NCBI GenBank assembly: GCA_900317325.1
Contig: ONGE01000020.1
Span: forward strand, 62,001-126,000
DNA from: an uncultured Prevotellaceae bacterium
Lineage (GTDB): Bacteria; Bacteroidota; Bacteroidia; Bacteroidales; Muribaculaceae
Reading direction: 5' to 3'
Length of the DNA stretch: 64,000 nucleotides
Numbering within the stretch: position 1 is the first letter of the stretch; each line of letters starts with the position of its first letter. A program made the position numbers and the translations under genes. The notes under the pieces are model-generated. The model had not been told where the DNA came from, ran no database searches, and saw only the letters and a list, made by a program, of their open reading frames with translations. Positions 60,683-64,000 of the stretch are shown here, in pieces.

Positions 60683-60748
60683 TCTCTCTAAACTACGAAG
60701 TCTAAAGTCTATCCACACTAAACCCTAAACTCTAAACTACGAAGTACA
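60683..60748. repeat. Degenerate CTAAACT-type tandem repeats
   Basis: Units CTCTAAACTACGAAGT occur twice, with TCTAAAG and CTAAACC variants between. The 21 bases 60718-60738 are the exact reverse complement of 7628-7648. The tract ends at the stop of the gene at 60749. Confidence 0.6.
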
Positions 60749-61120
60749 CTACCACCACAGGCTGCGGTAGTACTTGTGATAGAGCGAGAGGCCCTCGCTG
60801 ATGGGCTTGAGCGAGGCCTTGGCGGCTCGTTTCAGGTCGGCTAGGTCTTCCTCGTTGTTCCAGATGGCCTTGATATAGGCCTTGTACTCGGGGGTATCTT
60901 CCTCGGTTTGGCAGGCGATGCGCTCAAAGGCGTAGATCATCTTGTCCAGAATATCCTTCCACTCCTCAAGGGACATGTTCAGGTTAGGGGTGCGCTCACA
61001 GTGCTCCTTGAACACCATCAGGCGCGGCAGGATAAAACGGGCGATAGACACGTCAAGGTCGTAAAGTTCCTCGATTTTAATGGTCTTGGCAATGGTTTCG
61101 GGCTTGTACTTTTTGTTCAT
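60749..61120 (-). CDS. Conserved-looking hypothetical protein, Trp/Tyr-rich end
   Basis: A 123-residue soluble, mostly helical protein that I do not recognise. The start at 61120 (MNKKYKPETIAKTIKIEELYDL) is chosen over ATG 61192 since the upstream extension is Arg/Ile-rich and not protein-like. Notable stretches are SIARFILPRLMVFKEHCE, SLEEWKDILDKMIYAFERI and the end SLYHKYYRSLWW. It has no signal peptide or membrane segment. Phage-like structural annotations exist for similarly patterned small proteins, but nothing phage-like is nearby. It is divergent from the MazG-like gene. Confidence 0.65.
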   Translation of the reverse strand: MNKKYKPETIAKTIKIEELYDLDVSIARFILPRLMVFKEHCERTPNLNMSLEEWKDILDKMIYAFERIACQTEEDTPEYKAYIKAIWNNEEDLADLKRAAKASLKPISEGLSLYHKYYRSLWW

Positions 61121-61392
61121 AATCGTGTTAAGATGTCTTGAGGTTAATTGTTTTCGGCGAGCAATTATACACATAATTCTTGACATGACCAAAAATTATT
61201 ATAAAAAACTGCAAAAAAATCACATATTTAGCATTTTTCTGGCCCATAATCAACAAATCTGTAGATGTAGCTCATTGGCTCGGCAACCTGCTTCATGGAC
61301 AAAAAACTAAGAATCAGGTTCTTTTATCATTGTTACAGAGAAGAAAAACAGATTTCTTTATCCTGCGGGCTTACTTTTCCGAGAATTCTGTG

Positions 61393-61400
61393 TAAATTTG
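61393..61400 (+). promoter_or_regulatory. Candidate -7 box for the MazG-like gene
   Basis: TAAATTTG, exact TAnnTTTG, ending 6 bp before ATG 61407; the transcript would be leaderless or nearly so. Confidence 0.5.
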
Positions 61401-61406
61401 CACACG

Positions 61407-61733
61407 ATGACGATACAAGAGGCTCAAGAGCGTGTTGACGCGTGGATCAAGCAGTATGGGGTGCGCTATTTCAGCGAACTCACCAATATGGCGGTGCTCA
61501 CCGAGGAGGTGGGCGAGGTGGCGCGTGTCATCTCACGTCGCTATGGCGACCAGTCGTGCAAGCCGGGCGATGACCTGGACCTGGCCGACGAGTTGGCCGA
61601 CGTGATGTGGGTGGTGATGTGCCTGGCCAACCAGACGGGCATTGACCTGGACGCTGCACTCGAGCGCAACTTCGCCAAGAAAACGAGCCGCGACAGCCAT
61701 CGTCACCTCGACAATGATAAACTGAAACATTAA
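61407..61733 (+). CDS. MazG-like nucleotide pyrophosphohydrolase
   Basis: A 108-residue all-alpha NTP pyrophosphohydrolase of the MazG/dCTPase type, which removes pyrophosphate from unwanted nucleoside triphosphates. The metal-binding pattern ExxE...ExxD is seen in LTEEVGEVARVISR (about 31-44) and DLADELADVMWVVMC (about 60-75). ATG 61407 is used; the alternative TTG 61398 lies within the -7 box. deoC begins 20 bp after its stop, so the two form an operon. In Bacteroides-type genomes I recall a uvrC-dtd-mazG-like-deoC order; here the pair is 38 kb from uvrC and dtd is absent. Confidence 0.88.
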   Translation: MTIQEAQERVDAWIKQYGVRYFSELTNMAVLTEEVGEVARVISRRYGDQSCKPGDDLDLADELADVMWVVMCLANQTGIDLDAALERNFAKKTSRDSHRHLDNDKLKH

Positions 61734-61753
61734 CCTATAAAACAAAACGTATT

Positions 61754-62701
61754 ATGAGCAATCACGAACACGAACACTGCGGATGCGGATGTGAGCATCA
61801 CGAGCATGACCACAAGCCCATGGACAAGTACATGACCGCTATCAACCAGAGCACTGTCAACATCGACGATGCCGCCGTGACTGCCGCTGTGCAGGAAATC
61901 ATCGACAAGCATGCTGCCGAGAACAACACCCCCGAGGTGCAGCAGTTCTTGCTGAATTGTGTGGATCTGACCACGCTGGCCACCGAGGACAGTGAGAGCA
62001 GCGTAGCCCGATTTGTACAGAAAGTCAACGACTTCGACAACAACTATCCCCAGTACAAGAACGTGGCTGCCATCTGCGTTTACAGCAACTTTGCTGCCGT
62101 TGTCCGCGGCACGCTCGAGGTGAGTGGTGTTGACGTGGCCGTGTGCAGCGCATGTTTCCCCTCAAGCCAGGCCCATATCGAGACCAAGATTGCCGAGACC
62201 GCCCTGGCCGTTGCCGACGGCGCCGACGAGGTGGACATCGTGCTCAACGTGGGCTACTTCAAGGACGAGGCCTACGAGGAATTGTGTGACGAAATCGCCG
62301 AGATCAAGCACGTTGTTGGTGACCGTCCCTTGAAGGTCATCCTCGAGACGGGTCTGCTCAAGAGTGCCGAGGCCATCCGCCGCGCCAGCATCCTGTCGAT
62401 GTACTCGGGCTGCGACTTCATCAAGACCTCGACCGGCAAGATTTATCCCGGCGCTTCGCTCGAGGCTGCCTACGTGATGTGCCAGTGCATCAAGGAATAC
62501 TTCATCCAGCACGGACGCATGGTGGGCTTCAAGGCTTCGGGTGGCATCCGCACCACCGAGGACGCTGTCAAGTACTACACCATCGTCAAGGAAGTCCTGG
62601 GCGAGAAGTGGTTGAACAACAAGTACTTCCGCATCGGCGCCTCCAGCCTGGCCAACTCCCTGTTCCAGTCCTTCACCGGCACCGACGCCAAACCCTTCTA
62701 A
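61754..62701 (+). CDS. deoC: Deoxyribose-phosphate aldolase with His/Cys-rich N-terminal extension
   Basis: DeoC splits 2-deoxyribose 5-phosphate to acetaldehyde and glyceraldehyde 3-phosphate in deoxynucleoside catabolism. The Schiff-base Lys is in FIKTSTGKIYPGAS (about residue 223), the second Lys in VGFKASGGIRTTEDA, and VCSACFPSSQAH and VDIVLNVGYFKDEAYEE are typical. The 315-residue length exceeds the roughly 250-300 usual because of an N-terminal segment, HEHEHCGCGCEHHEHDH (residues 4-20), that looks metal-binding. An internal ATG at 61820 (MDKYMTAINQ) could give a protein without it. It follows the MazG-like gene by 20 bp and ends before a long palindrome at 62742. Confidence 0.94.
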   Translation: MSNHEHEHCGCGCEHHEHDHKPMDKYMTAINQSTVNIDDAAVTAAVQEIIDKHAAENNTPEVQQFLLNCVDLTTLATEDSESSVARFVQKVNDFDNNYPQYKNVAAICVYSNFAAVVRGTLEVSGVDVAVCSACFPSSQAHIETKIAETALAVADGADEVDIVLNVGYFKDEAYEELCDEIAEIKHVVGDRPLKVILETGLLKSAEAIRRASILSMYSGCDFIKTSTGKIYPGASLEAAYVMCQCIKEYFIQHGRMVGFKASGGIRTTEDAVKYYTIVKEVLGEKWLNNKYFRIGASSLANSLFQSFTGTDAKPF

Positions 62702-62741
62702 CCCAAGGAATTCAATCCAACTCAAACAACTGAGACAATAA

Positions 62742-62814
62742 GGAAAACAATAAATACAATAAGTACAATATATTGATTTCCAATAATTTGTATTTATTGT
62801 AATTATTGTTTTCC
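62742..62814 (+). terminator. Long AT-rich stem-loop between deoC and the MATE gene
   Basis: Arms 62742-62768 and 62788-62814 (27 nt each) match at about 25 positions around a 19-nt loop. The right arm is T-rich and ends in TTTTCC, so it could terminate the deoC transcript. It is much longer than other terminators here. Confidence 0.55.
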
Positions 62815-62829
62815 CTTAATGATACAGCC

Positions 62830-64000
62830 ATGAAAGAGGGTATGAATCGGGAGATATTGAAAATTGCGTTGCCGGCGATTGTCGCCAACATCACGGTGCC
62901 GCTGCTGGGACTGGTGGATACCGCTATCGCGGGGCACTTGGGTGACAAGGTGTTCATCGGGGCTGTGGCAGTGGGTGCCATGATGTTCAACCTGGTGTAC
63001 TGGAACTTCGGCTTCCTGCGCATGAGCACGTCGGGCATGACAGCTCAGACCTATGGCAGCGGCGATTTCAACGAGAGTGCTAAACTGCTGGGCGAATCCA
63101 CCGCGCTGGCGGCAGTCATCTCGGGGCTCATCATCCTCTTGCAGTGGCCCATCCGCTTGCTGCTGTTGTGGATCATCGGTCCCTCGCCCGAGGTCACCTC
63201 GCTGGCCATCACCTATTTCACCATCTGCATCTGGGGTGTGCCGCCCGTGCTGGTGATGATGGCCTTCAAGGGCTGGCTTTTAGGCATGCAGGACTCCAAG
63301 AGCGCCATGTGGATTTCCATCATGACCAACGTCTTCAACATCGGCGCGAGCCTCATCTGCGTCTATCTGTTCAAGATGGGCTTTGTGGGTATCGCCGTTG
63401 GCACCCTGGCGGGTGAATGGCTGGGGCTGTTGTATGCCGCGCTGACGGTGCAACGCAAGTTCCCACGCCTGAGCGGCTTGCTCGATTGGCGCCGCGTGTG
63501 GCGCTTCAAGGGCGCCGGGCGCTACTTCAAGGTGAGCCGCGACATCTTTGTGCGCAGTTTCCTGCTGATGACCGTGAGCCTGGCTTTCGTCTCGATCGGA
63601 GCCCGCAGCTGCGACCTCATCCTTGCCGTCAACGCCCTGATATTGCAATTGTTCACCCTCTACAGCCACTTCATGGACGGCATCGCCTTTGCCGGCGAGG
63701 CCGTTGTGGGCAAGTATTACGGCATGGGCGACATGAGTCGCATGCGGCGTTGTGTGCGGTTGTTGTTCGGCTGGGGGCTGGCCGTCGCCGCCGTGTTTAC
63801 CTTGATTTATTCTTTCCCGCGCATCGCCTTCTGGTTACTCACCGACCAGCAGAGCGTCATCGAGGCCGCCATGGACTACCGCGTGTGGTGCGCCTTGATT
63901 CCCGCTGCCGGCATGGCGGCATTTGTGTGGGACGGCGTGTTCATCAGCCTGACTCGCTCGATGGGCATGCTCATCAGCGCCGGCATCGCGTGGTCGCTGT
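62830..64000 (+). CDS. MATE-family efflux transporter, DinF-like (3' partial)
   Basis: Na+ or H+ driven multidrug/toxin exporter family. ATG 62830 gives MKEGMNREILKIALPAIVAN, the usual MATE start, and the frame stays open to the window end (390 codons so far; the family is about 430-460). At least nine hydrophobic segments are present, with LVDTAIAGHLGD in the first, the MATE signature region. The second half repeats the pattern (GEAVVGKYYGMGD), as expected for the two-bundle fold. DinF-like members have been linked to oxidative or bile stress; the substrate here is unknown. Confidence 0.92.
   Translation, partial: MKEGMNREILKIALPAIVANITVPLLGLVDTAIAGHLGDKVFIGAVAVGAMMFNLVYWNFGFLRMSTSGMTAQTYGSGDFNESAKLLGESTALAAVISGLIILLQWPIRLLLLWIIGPSPEVTSLAITYFTICIWGVPPVLVMMAFKGWLLGMQDSKSAMWISIMTNVFNIGASLICVYLFKMGFVGIAVGTLAGEWLGLLYAALTVQRKFPRLSGLLDWRRVWRFKGAGRYFKVSRDIFVRSFLLMTVSLAFVSIGARSCDLILAVNALILQLFTLYSHFMDGIAFAGEAVVGKYYGMGDMSRMRRCVRLLFGWGLAVAAVFTLIYSFPRIAFWLLTDQQSVIEAAMDYRVWCALIPAAGMAAFVWDGVFISLTRSMGMLISAGIAWSL

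Noticed and set aside
7628-60738. 21-bp inverted repeat as the ends of a 53-kb invertible segment
   Set aside because: The sequence is part of a degenerate low-complexity repeat family, and no recombinase gene is nearby.
1-64000. CRISPR arrays, rRNA, intact tRNA, prophage or insertion sequences with transposase
   Set aside because: I found no regularly spaced repeats, no rRNA-like stretch, no complete tRNA cloverleaf and no integrase or transposase-like protein by reading the sequence.

Overview
This window reads as chromosomal DNA of a gut-type Bacteroidales. The gene families resemble Muribaculaceae or Prevotellaceae; the family-level placement is inference. The support is four SusC/SusD-type outer-membrane uptake pairs, many lipoproteins, a secreted protein with a type IX secretion (T9SS) C-terminal domain, tryptophanase, DUF4294 and DUF2723 proteins. 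Start regions repeatedly carry the Bacteroidetes -7 box TAnnTTTG, and Shine-Dalgarno sites are almost absent. No rRNA, intact tRNA, CRISPR array, integrase or transposase was seen.

Layout. 1-10471 (+): two tandem SusC/SusD pairs. Both SusC proteins carry an unusual C-terminal tail, a coiled coil plus an OmpA-like domain. The second SusD is frameshifted and is followed by a small lipoprotein. 10593-15257 (-): a third, ordinary SusC/SusD pair. 15513-18311 (-): a GT4 glycosyltransferase and an NfeD/SPFH membrane pair. 18808-23577 (+): ybeY-mnmG-apt-uvrC, with two ParB-type parS sites (21125-21140 and 22227-22242), which suggests the origin-proximal part of the chromosome. 24094-29232 (+): a DUF2723 membrane glycosyltransferase, a polysaccharide deacetylase and queG. 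29280-36235: a metallo-hydrolase lipoprotein (-), two related nucleoside kinases (+), obgE (-), lgt (+) and a lipoprotein (+). 36430-43767 (-): an MscS-type channel and a fourth SusC/SusD pair whose SusC is broken. 44226-50436: a TrmH-type RNA methyltransferase (-), then nadA, a glutathione peroxidase, leuS and rdgB (+). The 571-bp AT-rich gap before nadA has DnaA-box-like motifs and is a tentative oriC candidate. 50785-58892 (+): a YqaE/Pmp3 peptide, tnaA, a membrane TPR/AraC-type regulator and a 1396-aa T9SS cargo protein. 59149-61120 (-): DUF4294 protein, outer-membrane barrel, hypothetical protein. 61407-64000 (+): a MazG-like pyrophosphohydrolase, deoC with a His/Cys-rich N-terminus, and a MATE transporter cut by the window end.

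How it fits together. Housekeeping genes for tRNA modification, repair, NAD synthesis, aminoacylation and lipoprotein maturation are interleaved with envelope and nutrient-uptake genes. None of the four SusC/SusD pairs has an adjacent glycoside hydrolase, sulfatase or dedicated sensor, so their substrates cannot be read from context. Two of the four pairs carry an internal deletion with a frameshift, either real decay or an assembly artefact. The intergenic gaps are rich in hairpins, dispersed palindromes and degenerate short tandem repeats. Two small elements (about 127 and 180 bp) share ends and an inner palindrome and look MITE-like.
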